In this document: positions 30,377 through 42,499 of the stretch, in pieces
How positions within the stretch are numbered: the first letter of the stretch is position 1
Layout of the letters: every line of letters starts with the position of its first letter
Assembly (NCBI GenBank): GCA_016584305.1
Contig: JACEEZ010007257.1
Span: forward strand, 243,501-307,500
Direction: 5' to 3'
DNA from: Chionoecetes opilio
Taxonomy: Eukaryota; Arthropoda; Malacostraca; Decapoda; Majidae
DNA: 64,000 nt
Translations under genes and position numbers: made by a program
The notes under the pieces: model-generated
The model's input: the letters and a program-made list of their open reading frames with translations, nothing else
What the model was told of the DNA's origin: nothing
Databases searched by the model: none

Positions 30377-30523
30377 ATTGGCCTACCCCTCTGTTTTTAT
30401 TTTATTCTCTTACTGTCTTCTTTATAGGGACTGGCAACTAAGCGGTTTTTCTGTTACCCATTTTTGTTGTGCCCTTGGCCAGTTCCTTGTGATGTAAAAA
30501 AAAAAAAAAAAAAAAAAAAAAAG
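29133..30523 (+). mobile_element. family-B LINE copy 4 (plus strand), 5'-truncated
   Basis: Starts abruptly in the RT (HLSAHNLLSDRQYGF) and runs through the C-terminal region, the family 3' UTR and an A run at 30496-30522. It is the only plus-strand copy and the most readable one: after one amber codon the RT frame is open to the stop. Confidence 0.9.
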
Positions 30524-30999
30524 TTAGGCAGATGGTGGTGTGTGTTATCGAGAGCTGACATCTCGGCCTACATGTGACACAGTTTGTGGACTTCTACGAA
30601 TGTTGGAACGGTTTTTGTATGCACTTGAAAATCGCACTTCCGGAAGGTATGCCACATCCCACGGGTTAAATGAGATAATCATGGTTTTTCTATATTCTCC
30701 AGTGGAGAGCATGATTTTGATTTTTCAATTATGTTGGCTCCACATTCTACCAATTAATCTGACCTCAATGGGTATACTTTATTTGCGGCCATACACTATC
30801 TTCTTGACAATACTGGTCTCACATCACAACCCACCTTGGGTAAGAGAAAGACTCCAGCAAAAATTGACAGGTCTGTGCAGAGAAAAGTTTTGTGATTTTC
30901 TTGTATGGTATTTATAGAATTCAAGAAAACACAATCTCAAGCCTTCAAGGATGTCATACCAGACCATGCATCACAGGCTTCAGAGGAACTCTATCAGCC
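30524..30999. other. unassigned sequence next to a Tc1 remnant
   Basis: An open stretch at 30540-30917 shows no recognised motif. It may be the upstream part of the decayed Tc1-like element, but nothing diagnostic supports that. Confidence 0.3.
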
Positions 31000-31580
31000 T
31001 CCTCATTGTTGCCTGTTAAACCATCTCTTAAATGCAAATATGAAAGAGAATCTCATCCAGGATGCCTAGAAGCATGAAGCATGGACTGAAGACTTGTTCA
31101 GTGATAAAAGCCTCTGTATATGGCAGTGCAGGGAGCATGTGACTTCCAGTAGGCTCCAGCACCTACAACTTTTGCTACACCATGGGAAGAATCAAACATC
31201 CAAATGCAGTAATGCTGTGGAATTGTTTTGATGGAAAAACTAGATGGTGTATTTTTCCTTCCGAAGTAATGATGTATGGACTCATTATTATATAGAAGTG
31301 TTGAAAGAGCACCTCCAGCCTTTCATCACAGTTGATGACTGCCACTAAGCGTGGGCAAAAGGGATCCAGTAGTACCACTTGAAAACTGGTGATACCAGTT
31401 CTTTATTGGCCAGATGAATTTAATTTACTGAATTTACATTCCATTAAAAATGTATGAAGCTGCAGGAAGAGATACCTGATTGTGATGTAAAGGACCTGAG
31501 CAGGGGCCTTGAAAGCTTTAGTAAATTTTGAACACTACACATTGAGAAATTTACAAAATTCACGCCGAAGTGTCTTCAAG
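31000..31580 (+). pseudogene. Tc1-like transposase remnant
   Basis: Readable in pieces over several frames: WTEDLFSDKS near 31085, KHPNAVMLWNCFDGKTRWC near 31192, YYIEVLKEHLQPFI near 31287, DEFNLLNLHSIKNVW near 31415. These match the order of blocks in Tc1 transposases (FSDES, KHP.S.M.WG.F.G, NPIEN.W). The Asp of the second block has several changes around it and stops are frequent. No terminal repeats were identified, so the element is old. Confidence 0.65.
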
Positions 31581-32158
31581 ATGTTATTCTTTCAAAGGAA
31601 GAAATTCTTAAGTACTGTGTCAGTTTGCACAGAATTATACTTCTCGTTTCTTACATCTGGTTTTGCAAGAAAATGCCGAATTTAGAAATTAAATAAAATG
31701 CAAAGAAAATTAGCCACATGGCTACCAAGGTTCCAGCAAGCTGCCCAATAGATAATCAGTAATGATAAAGCATCTTATGCATATGTACATGTATCATGAA
31801 AGTACACTCATGATTTAATGTTTATTTTGAAGTTTTGACTTTCCTATATATTTCTTAGACCTATCACCATGCAGTAAATTTTAGATTGTCTTCTGTAAAG
31901 AAGAGAAACTAATGAATGTCCAAGAAAATAATTTATTAAATAATATCCTAGAAAAATTGATATTTTCACACATACGGCCAGCTTTCACTCACCCAAGTAA
32001 ATCTCATTGTTTATTTACATATTCAAGTGTTTATAATATGTTTGTGTGTGTTAGTATTTATTTTTTATGTTTACAAATTTTGGTATTTTCTGAATGCCTA
32101 CTTTATGTATGACATTTACTGATGTACCAGTACCAGTATTTTTGCACTATTTGTTAAA
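31581..32158. other. unassigned AT-rich sequence
   Basis: No supported gene or repeat; probably the decayed flank of the Tc1-like element. Confidence 0.35.
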
Positions 32159-32778
32159 CACTGGTACCTTGACTTACGAGTGCACCAACTTACGAGTTTT
32201 CCGAGTTACGAGCAGTCGCTCGGTCGATTTTTTGCTTTGAGTTGCTAGCCAAAATCCGAGTTACGAGCGAGCTTCAGGTACGCCGCCGCTAGATCGGCGC
32301 AGCGAATGCCACAACATCCGCCCAGGAAAAAAAATTCAGCAACTAAGTTCAGCGATAAAGTGTAGCATTAAGAGTGTAGCGAGTAAGTTAAGTTAAGAGA
32401 TTAAGCGATAGAGTTTACGACGAACGAAAGCGACCGAAAAAGCATAAAACGAACTCCTCCAATCTCCTCCACCTCTGCCAGCATCTTCCGTTAGCCCAAG
32501 TCATCTGATCTCCAAGGTAAATACACTTTATAAAACCAGTTTATTTCTTTGCATTCTCTTTTATTATGTTTTTATACAATATTTGTCATTTATAAATACA
32601 TTTTTCTTATTTAAAAACACGTAACAAAAAATATTTTTTTGGGTGTTTTTTTGGGGGCTGGAACAGATTAATGGTATTTCAATTAATTTCAATGGGGAAA
32701 ATTGATTTGATATACGAGCAAATTGAGTTACAAGCTCGATCAATGAAGGTATTAAACTCGTAAGCCAAGGTACCACTG
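32159..32778. mobile_element. pogo/Tigger-like MITE (620 bp)
   Basis: Left end CACTGGTACCTTGACTTACG and, reversed, right end CAGTGGTACCTTGGCTTACG. TA follows the right end (32779-32780). CTTACGAG and GAGTTACGAG motifs recur in the left part. No transposase reading was found. Confidence 0.75.
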
Positions 32779-32870
32779 TATAGCATGTGTAGGGTATGAT
32801 AAACAATTCTTCACTGTATTTAAGGACATCGGGTACATTTTTCATTATTAATTAAGAGAACATAGTACTA

Positions 32871-33350
32871 CAGTGGAATTCCCATTATCCGGCATCATTG
32901 GGACCAAAGGTGTACTTACTGGATGCTGGAAAAAATCTGGAAACGGGAAGGTGTACTTTAGAAATACTCCAGGTGTTCCAATAAATACTTAAAAACTAAA
33001 AAAAAAAAAAAAAAAATTGCTTTCCAATATCCCCAAGACAATGTAAAAAATGTGTTGAACAGAGATGTGTGCTAGTTTTGAAAGGGATTTGGTTATCACT
33101 TCATCAACTCCTCACTTAATACATTTCCCTTTCTTCATTTTTACATTTCACTTTATTCATACACTTAGATCAACAGCATGGGGGCTGAAATAGCTGCACC
33201 TTCAGAGCGTTTCAGGCAAAACCACACATAAAGCACCTTATCCAGCAGGTCAACACGCTGTTGATATTGGGTATGACAATATTCTACAGCCTGAAGAGTG
33301 TCAGTCACCTTCATAAATTCACGTAGTTGCTTAGTAGTGACAAACAAGTA
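32871..33350. mobile_element. Tigger-like fragment with one terminus and a CENP-B-type HTH remnant
   Basis: CAGTGGAATTCCCATTATCC follows TA (32869-32870) and looks like a pogo/Tigger terminus; the other end is not found. On the minus strand 33347-33165 reads VDLLDKVLYVWFCLKRSEG then AAISAPML, which fits the second (CENPB-type) helix-turn-helix of Tigger transposases (L..W....R..G.PISGPML). The transposase part is very short and inactive. Confidence 0.55.
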
Positions 33351-35046
<1,696 letters not shown>

Positions 35047-35116
<70 letters not shown>

Positions 35117-35132
35117 TTATATATATATATAT
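35047..35132. repeat. (TA)n microsatellite, right block
   Basis: TA repeat that directly abuts the left end of the intact hAT element. The hAT target duplication ATATATAT is part of it. Confidence 0.85.
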
Positions 35133-37859
35133 TAGGGTGCATCAAGTAATAGAGGTTGAATTTCAAAATGAAATGAAGTTAACGAGTAATGCTTTATTCT
35201 TTTCCTTTTACAACAAAAACAAAGTGACAGAAAAATTATATTGATTGGACGATATCTTCATGTTGCGCAGTGACCATACTTCTTGGCCGTCGGATACATT
35301 TTCCGGTGGTCTTCGACAACTTGAAGGAGGCATTGCAGCTGGTCCTCCGACTTCGTGCGAGGGTTCTTAGTGAAATCCTGCACAAGAGCGACCCCTCGTT
35401 CTGTGGCGTCGTTGGTGACGAGAAGGCCACGTACTCGCCTTGTCCCGGCCTGGTACATGGGGTTCGTCCCCCACATGGCAGGATCGACGTCGAGGAACCC
35501 TTTGTCGATGTCCAGCAGATCCAGGAATTTTTCAGTGTTTTTCGTGACGAAGGAGGCAACGGTCTTGTTGTCTAAGTCAGCCTCCTCGACGCAAACCTTG
35601 GGTGGAGGTTCCTCTGATCCCTCCATGCTTCGGAGGTTGGCAACAACATTCCGCTTCTCCTCCAGGGGCATCTCATCGTCAAAAAGCGCAAGTCCAACTG
35701 TCACTTCAGACAGGTACCAAATGTGACGTCCCAACGCTTTCAGCCCTGACTCTCTGATCGCCTTGTTCGTCTCTTTCGCGAGGGCTTTGTAAAGGTCAAG
35801 GTCGTTTCTTGGGGCGTTTGCTGAACACGCAGCTGAGAACCACGCTCGAATGTAGTAGCGTACGATGAAGATGCAGAACTCGTCCAGTTTTGGAGGAACT
35901 GCGGCCTTGACTGCGCATGAACTGGACGGCCGCTGTTTCTGGTATTCTGCGAACTGAGGCGCGAAGATCCACGTTTTCAGAGCGTAAATCGCTCTTGCCA
36001 TCCATCGAGCCCGATGGACTGCTCCCGGCGTGTGGAAAAAGATCTTCTTGCGTCCATGAGGGATTCCACCAAGGAACACAACGGCTAGTTCTAACAATTC
36101 CCGGTAGTCGTCACGTGGGTGGTCCTTTCGGAGGTAGCCTCGGCAGAGTTTGAGGATGTTGTCCACCCAGTCCTCCTTGAGCTCTTCGTTTGCTGTCCTG
36201 TACTGGTCTTGTTCAACATACGGCCAGAACTCTCGGAAACGGACAAAGGCAGCGATATCTGGACTTTGAGATGTTTCTGGGATGAGGGCCGAGAAAACAG
36301 TTTCCAGCATATGATGGCGACAGGCCAGATGCAGCAGATCACGACCAAGGCTTTGCTGCAGTCGAACGCACACTCCACCCTTGGATCCCGTATTTGTCGC
36401 CGTTGTGTCGAAGCACAGCGCTCGAATTCGATCGGAGATAGCCCACTCGGATATAACGGAATGGATGGTGTTTGCCGTAGTCTCCGCTTTGCCGTCAGTG
36501 ATGGGAACTGCGAGGATCTTCTCCACGCCTTCTCCAGAAACCAAGATCGGCAGTCGGTCCACAACGCCTTCGTTTGTGAGGGATGGCATTAGTTTTCCAT
36601 CCCAGTGGAGTGTGAGTGGTACATCAGGAGCAAACTTTTCTTTGAGCTCTGCAGCCTTTTCCTGGCGATGACGTTTTCGCTGCTGATTGATCGTGCTCGC
36701 GCTCAACGACAATTCTCGAGTGTTCGCTCCAAGCTCCTCCGCGAATGGAAGCAGCACGTGTGCAGCTTTACGGTCACTTATGTTGGTCCGGTCCAGAGCA
36801 GCAGAAACTTGCGGGGATATGATTTTCTTCTGCGATGGTGCACGGCGGGGTCGTTTTGGTGGAGGAGATGCTATCACGTCTTGCTCTTCAGGCGAAGAGG
36901 ACGAGGTCGAAGACTCGAGTTCAACGGTTGCCTGCCTTTTTGCGAACGCTTGACTTTCCTGTGCAGCTCGACTTCCGTCATCGTCCCTCCGCTGCTGTGT
37001 CCGTGTCTCTTTTTCCACCCAGGCCCGATCCATACCACCCATCTTCCCCTGCCTGCCCGGCTTCCTCTGAGCTTCAAGGAAGTCACGGTCCTCCTTGATC
37101 GTGATCTTGGACATGGCGTCGCGATGTGCTACATCGAACAAATTTTTCAGGCAAGCCACGAAATTGGCTCGGTTTTCCTCAGCTTGCCCTGTTGTCCGGG
37201 ATTTTGATTTCTTCAATCCGTTGTACTCCTCGTGCAGACGCCGTACTTTCTTGAGGATATCACACGGATCAATGGTCGGAATATTCGCCTTAGAGTACTG
37301 ATGTTGAACATTGAGTGCCGTCTGTCGAACTGAGAACGCCAAATCATGCGGGTTTAGCTTTGCGTGGTACTGCAAAACACACAGGACTTCCTCACGGTTC
37401 GGGAGAACACTCGATGGCAGCTCTTGAGTTGCTGGGGCTCCTACGAGCCATAACTTGTCAGTGGACGTCGTGGAAGACATCTGTAAAAAAGAAAAACAAG
37501 TCAATAAACAGAATAATAATAAGAAGGAGAATAAATACGTCAATAACAGGATAAACCAATACTGAAACAACTTAAAACCAAGTCTATAAACAGAAGAATA
37601 ATAAACAGGAGAATAAACAAGTCAATAACAGGATAAACCTATGCTGAAACCACATCTTCCCCACAAAACTGTGCGAAGCGGGATCATGCCTTCGTTGCAT
37701 GGGGGGGTGCAATAGGGACAAACTTCGAAGCGTCTGCGCGACATGAAGATGTCACGCTACAAGACTAAGATTTTGCTGGTAGTGCTTTCTCATCAATACA
37801 CATGAACTGCCGGGGTCCGCGTTAAAATCCGAACACTTTCAATTTTTTGACGTACCCTA
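35133..37859 (-). mobile_element. hAT transposon, copy 2 (apparently complete, 2727 bp)
   Basis: The left end TAGGGTGCATCAA (35133) and the right end, reversed TAGGGTACGTCAA (37859), match at 11 of 13 positions. It is flanked on both sides by ATATATAT (35125-35132 and 37860-37867), a perfect 8-bp duplication, with the reservation that the left flank is a TA array. It contains a single transposase gene on the minus strand with no visible lesion. Complete ends plus an intact gene make it the best candidate in the window for a recently active element. Confidence 0.9.
35258..37480 (-). CDS. hAT-superfamily transposase, 740 aa, intact
   Basis: Cut-and-paste DNA transposase acting in the nucleus on the element ends. 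I start it at the ATG at 37480, because the bases before it (TTCTTTTTTACAG) are a splice acceptor and the 30 codons upstream look like intron. Residues 1-150 form a charged N-terminal region without a CxxC BED zinc finger, unusual for hAT; 185-222 are Ser/Pro/Lys-rich with a likely nuclear signal (PPPKRPRRAPSQKK). Catalytic residues by position: D294 (LHWDGK), D358 (CFDTTATN), C387/H390 (ACRHH), R492-W493 (HRARWMARAIY) and E694 (NDATERGVALVQ). The spacings D-64-D-336-E resemble those of hAT enzymes. The decayed copy at 18990-21231 shares all these blocks but is clearly a different family member. Confidence 0.9.
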   Translation of the reverse strand: MSSTTSTDKLWLVGAPATQELPSSVLPNREEVLCVLQYHAKLNPHDLAFSVRQTALNVQHQYSKANIPTIDPCDILKKVRRLHEEYNGLKKSKSRTTGQAEENRANFVACLKNLFDVAHRDAMSKITIKEDRDFLEAQRKPGRQGKMGGMDRAWVEKETRTQQRRDDDGSRAAQESQAFAKRQATVELESSTSSSSPEEQDVIASPPPKRPRRAPSQKKIISPQVSAALDRTNISDRKAAHVLLPFAEELGANTRELSLSASTINQQRKRHRQEKAAELKEKFAPDVPLTLHWDGKLMPSLTNEGVVDRLPILVSGEGVEKILAVPITDGKAETTANTIHSVISEWAISDRIRALCFDTTATNTGSKGGVCVRLQQSLGRDLLHLACRHHMLETVFSALIPETSQSPDIAAFVRFREFWPYVEQDQYRTANEELKEDWVDNILKLCRGYLRKDHPRDDYRELLELAVVFLGGIPHGRKKIFFHTPGAVHRARWMARAIYALKTWIFAPQFAEYQKQRPSSSCAVKAAVPPKLDEFCIFIVRYYIRAWFSAACSANAPRNDLDLYKALAKETNKAIRESGLKALGRHIWYLSEVTVGLALFDDEMPLEEKRNVVANLRSMEGSEEPPPKVCVEEADLDNKTVASFVTKNTEKFLDLLDIDKGFLDVDPAMWGTNPMYQAGTRRVRGLLVTNDATERGVALVQDFTKNPRTKSEDQLQCLLQVVEDHRKMYPTAKKYGHCAT

Positions 37860-38290
37860 ATATATATGAGGCGTGTAGTGACATAAGTGCCAAAGCGCCA
37901 AAAATAAAAAGCCAAGAAAAACGCGGTCAAAGTTTTGCGATAACTTTCAGATAACATTCAGAATGCGATAACTCCGTAACGGATTAAGATAGAAAGCTCA
38001 TTTTGGTCTTAAATTAAAGCTTACGTTGTCTATTATCATGTCTGTCATAAAATTAAGCTTTCTGTCTTATCACATCTGAAAGAGCAAACGATGAACGCGT
38101 TTTCTCATTTTTTATTGATTTATTTTCTTATAACGATGAGTAAACGACCCAAACCCTTGAAATGTTTGGAATTAAGCATTTTGCTCACCCTCCACAATAT
38201 CAGACCTATAATCCTATCTGTAATTACCTTAGACTAGATTTTGTAGTAGAAATCGGTGAATTTTTTTTTAGGAGTGCGTCTCATTTGAAA
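37860..38290. other. unassigned sequence of normal texture
   Basis: No supported gene. It lies between the hAT element and the onset of the homopolymer-rich tract. Confidence 0.45.
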
Positions 38291-38309
38291 ATTAGGGTTT
38301 CGTACAATG

Positions 38310-38950
38310 CCTCATCGCCCCTTCCCCCGGCTTTTTGGGGTCCTTCCTTTTTTTCCAACCCGGGGCCCATCCATCCCACCCATTTTCCCCTTCCTTGGGT
38401 TCCTTGGGGTTGGATAAAGGTTTCCCCCCTCTTGAATTCCCTTTTGAAACCTTGGACAAGTTCGGGTCGGCGTTTGTGTCTCTTGCTTTTTCCCAGTGGC
38501 CAGGGCCCAAAAACCCCTTTTGGCTCGGTTTTGGCCCCCATGTCCCCGGGGTTTGGGGTCCCCTTTGTGTATTTCTTCCAAACCTTTGTCCCTTCCCCTT
38601 TGCAGGATCCGTATTTGGGGGGTTAAAAACCGGGACAAAACCCGAAAATTTTCCCCTTGTAGTAATTTAAACAGGCCCCCGTCCTTAAATTTGGGGAAAA
38701 AACCCCATCCGGCCAAAAAACATTTTTCCTTTTTTTTTCTTTCGTGTCTCCCGGCGGGTTTACCGAAAAGGCTGACACGGGGGAAACTTTCCTCACCCCG
38801 GGTTTTGGGGGGAAAAGAGAACCCATTTTGGGCTGCTTCCTTGGTGTAAATTTTGGGGGGGGATTCCACGGGCCACGCTTTGGGACCACAGCCTTGGGAA
38901 GACACCTCCAAAAAAGGGTAAAAACAAACAAGTCCAAAAAAAGACCAATA
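38310..38950 (-). pseudogene. hAT copy 3: smeared N-terminal part of the transposase gene
   Basis: Reading the minus strand with frame changes, RNPRKGKMGGMDGPRVGKKG (near 38390-38330) corresponds to RKPGRQGKMGGMDRAWVEKE, residues 139-158 of the intact transposase. An LWSQSVARGIPP stretch near 38870 corresponds to its start. Only about residues 8-165 are covered; the match stops at 38300 where the texture becomes normal. The sequence errors of the surrounding tract make it impossible to tell whether the gene was intact. Confidence 0.6.
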
Positions 38951-40069
38951 AAGGAAAGGGGGGGAGCGATAATCGCCCCCCGCCCCCCAATTTAACAAAA
39001 AAATAAAAATTTATTAAAAATTTAAAAAACCCCCAAAGCCCAAAAAACTTTTAAGAAAAAGCCTTAAAGGAATTTTCAAGTTTTTCAAAAAACCCCTTAA
39101 GGGTGCCCTATTTCCCCCAAAACTGTCCCCGGGCCCATAAGGGGGGCCGGGGGGAGGGGCTTTTTTTGCGGGGGGTTTTCCAATAAGGGAAGAACTTCGA
39201 AAGGGTTTTCCCCGGCCTTACCAGGGTTAAAAAGCCAAAGGCCTTAAATAGGAAAAATAGGTTAAAAAGGAAAAAATTTTTTGGAAAGGGGGGTTTTTCA
39301 TGGGCCCATGAAACCCCCTTTGGCGGCTTGAACCCGGGGGGGGGGGGTTTTTTAAAAAATGGCATTTAAATTTTTTGGGGTTTTACCCAAATTTTAATTT
39401 TGGGGGGCGGGGACCGGTTCCCTTCCCCCCCGCGCCAAACAAAAAAAACTTGGCGTTGTCAGGGGGGCGGGGGAAAAGGGAAAGGGTTAAGGCAATTTAC
39501 CCTTTTCTTCCCCTCTTTCCGAACCAGGTGGAGGGGTTTACGTGTTTAACATTGGACCCAAAAGGGGGAAAAACCGGGTTTAAATTTTTACAAGGGAAAA
39601 ATGGGTTTTTTTTAAAACGTTGGGTCCAACCCTTTTTTGGGGGCCCCAAAAAAAAATTTTTGGGGGCCCCCCTTTTTTTTTGGGGGATGTTTAAAAAATT
39701 GGGTTTTAACGGCCCCCCGGGAAAAATAATTTTTGGAGGGGGGAAAACCAAAAAAAAATTTTACGGGTCCTTTTTTTAGGTATAACGTTAAATTTTTGGG
39801 GCAAACAACGTTACTTACAACCCCTTTTTAAAAAGGGGGAAATAAAACCTTAAATGGGAAAATGGGGGGTTTTCTTTCCAAAGCCCATTTTTTTGGGGGG
39901 AAAAAACTTTTTTTAAAATTTAAAAAAAGGGAGGGCCCCCAAGACCCTTTTTTGGGGGTTTTAAAAAAGTTTAATACATTTTGGGTGGAAAAATAAGGAA
40001 AACCGGTTATTAAAATTTAAATTTTTTTAAATTAATAATAAAAAATTACCAAAAACTAAAAAGGTTTCA

Positions 40070-42470
40070 AAAAATTTTAGGGTAACGGGCCTCCCTTGGC
40101 GGGTGTAACAGGGGAGGGGTGTCGGGGGGAAAAACTCCGGGGCTGATTCTGGTTCGTAAAGGGGTTTTTGGAAGACAATAAGGGTGGGTATTTATTTTTT
40201 GGGTGAGCAGGGAAATCCACTCCTGGGGTTTCCTTGTGCGGGTAGAACCCTTCCCTTGGCTGTTAAATTTTAAAGGGGTTTTCCGGGTAGGGGGTTTGCA
40301 AAAAGGGGCCCCCTTGTTCCTTAAATTTTTTGTACCCAAAAGGTTCCCCAAAATTCTTTTTTAATTGTGCCCCTGAGGGGTTGGTAAAAAGGGCCCTTGT
40401 CTTTTTGGCGTGAAAATTTTCCCTCAATTTCAAGGTTAAACCATTGCTTGTGTCTTTTTCCTCTCCTCTTCATCCTTTTGGAAAATCTCTTCCCCTAAAG
40501 GTTTGGGTCCAGGGAAAGTAAATTTGATTTCGGGGCCCACTTTCCTCCTCATTTCATTCAGAGAACCCTTCACCCCCAAACAGGGGTGTGCCGGGGTCTA
40601 AAATTTTCCCTTTTCTTTTTTGCTGAGGGGGCCCTGCGGGAAACCCCATTAAAGGGGTTCGTTGACAACACCGGGCCAGATTGCAAAACCAACAGGCATT
40701 AAGGGTGTTTGGTTTAAATTCATCCCTTGCCTGTTTGGGGATGGTCAAAAAGAGCATGGGGATGTTTTTACTGCTTCCAAAGGGCCATGAAAAGTAAACC
40801 CGTGCGTGGGGTTTTTAAATTTTTTTCTTGGGTGTTCTCTGAAAACCCCCACCCCTCTGGTAATTTGGCATTTTGGAAGTTTTAAATCACACCCATGCCC
40901 AATTTTCGGTTTGGCAACGGGGAAAAGGTTTTTCCTTGGGGGAAAGGTGGGAAAGGGCACCCCCATTCGGAGGGTTCCGGGTTTAAAAGTGCCTGTGAAG
41001 TGGGGTCCAATTTTATAAATTCCAAACCAGCAAAACTCCCAAAACTCCTTTCCCAAAATTTTCTTTGGAAAAATTTTTTAAGAGCTCCCATTTTTGGGGC
41101 ACAAAAATTGTTCGGGGAAAACCCCCTCCCCAAAAAAAACCTTCGCTGTAACCCACCCTTTTTTTTTTATTTCCATCCCATTGCCAGAAAACGCTTGTTG
41201 AGCCCCCTTCAGAGACCGGGGTTGGCAGACGATACACAAGGAGGGTTTTAATTTTGCATTTCCCCTGCACCCATTCCCCACAAACGGGTTCAGTTTCAGA
41301 GGGTCCTTAAATCCCTTGAATCCTGGAATTCTTGATTTCCTTGTGGATTTGGGGTCCTATTCCCCAATTTTCTTGTAAAATGGGCCATTTTGGTCCGCTT
41401 TGAACACCTGCTCAGGTAGGTAGTCACTGTTTTCAATCAGGGACTTAAAGGGTTTGCTGGGGAAATCCCTGGGGCCCCTTTTCCTTTTTCAGCTGACCCC
41501 TCTCCCCTGTGAAAAAAAACGAAAAAAAAAACCTTTTCATTAGGGGGAAAAGGGCAAGTCAATAGATAATAGGATAGAAGTTTAAAAAAAATTTTTTAAT
41601 GTTTCTTCCCTTAGGGGAATATGGGCCAAAAGTCAAATATTAATAGATAAAGTGTGAAAAAAATTTGAATTTTTTTTTCCCTGTGCGAGCAATGTTGTCA
41701 GGCAAAAACCCGCTGCGGGTTTGGGAATCTTGGAACCCCCCAAATGGCGGAAATAAACCCGGGGGGCAGGGGAGGACCCCAGAAGGCTCCTCCTTTTGCT
41801 AGGTGGTCTTGATGTTTCCTGTCCTTTTTCCCCCTGATGGCTCCGTTTGCCCAAACGTTGCCTTCCCCTGGCCCACTTTGCTCTGAAATCCCCTGTTTGC
41901 GAAAAATGAAAAAAAAAAAAACAATGGTAAAAAACAATGGAAATGTAAACGGTATGCCTCAACACAAACACACCACATGCATGCATGCTAACACCCCTTT
42001 TCACGTAGCACCACACACACACACACACCCACACACCCCAACCCCCAACAAAAACCCCACACCTCCCCCCCGGAACCCCCCAACCCCCCCGGTTTTTTAA
42101 ACCCACCCCTTTCACTTTTAGCCGACACACACACAACACACACACTGCCCCCAACACAGCCCAAAACCCGCAGCCCCTTTTTAAACCCAACACCTGCCCG
42201 TAGCACAACCCCAACAACATCCCAATTAAAACACAGCCCCCCCACCGCAAGCCCCCTTTTAAAACACACCTGCTTTGTAGAAAAACACACACCCCACACC
42301 ACAAACACACACACACCCCGTAGTATATCGTATAACATGGGTTTAAAATAAACTTTACTTTATTCATATGAATAATAATTAACTCACCTTAACCCCCTTT
42401 TACAACCACCCAGCACCTTTTTAGCACCCCACATTTTAGCAACACACACAATAACTTTAAACTTTTTTTT
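40070..42470 (-). mobile_element. Tigger-like transposon, left arm of a palindrome (smeared sequence)
   Basis: On the minus strand near 41270-41080 the reading includes LKPSLCIV and IKKKGWVTAKVFF, matching the Tigger block with LKPLLVYHSENP then NKKAWVT. Further on, near 40915-40870, is the smeared counterpart of the Tigger QPMDQGVI block. These are DDE transposases of the pogo branch. The same order is repeated on the + strand at 42500-44990, so the two copies are head to head. Confidence 0.6.
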
Positions 42471-42499
42471 AAATATGAAAAATCATTTACTCACCTTTT

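Noticed and set aside
36605..37207. 200-codon plus-strand open frame
   Set aside because: Antisense to the intact hAT transposase; no motif and biased composition.
37481..37570. 30 N-terminal codons extending the intact transposase frame upstream
   Set aside because: The hydrophobic Leu/Phe stretch is a read-through of a pyrimidine-rich intron end; an AG acceptor precedes the ATG at 37480 directly.
38312..38998. Open frame of 228 codons on the minus strand and similar frames in the tract
   Set aside because: It is made of smeared hAT sequence plus frame drift; homopolymer-rich sequence gives false open frames.
41633..42367. 244-codon minus-strand open frame rich in Val, Cys and Gly
   Set aside because: Most of it is a CA/GT-rich low-complexity stretch inside the abnormal tract, with no recognisable domain.
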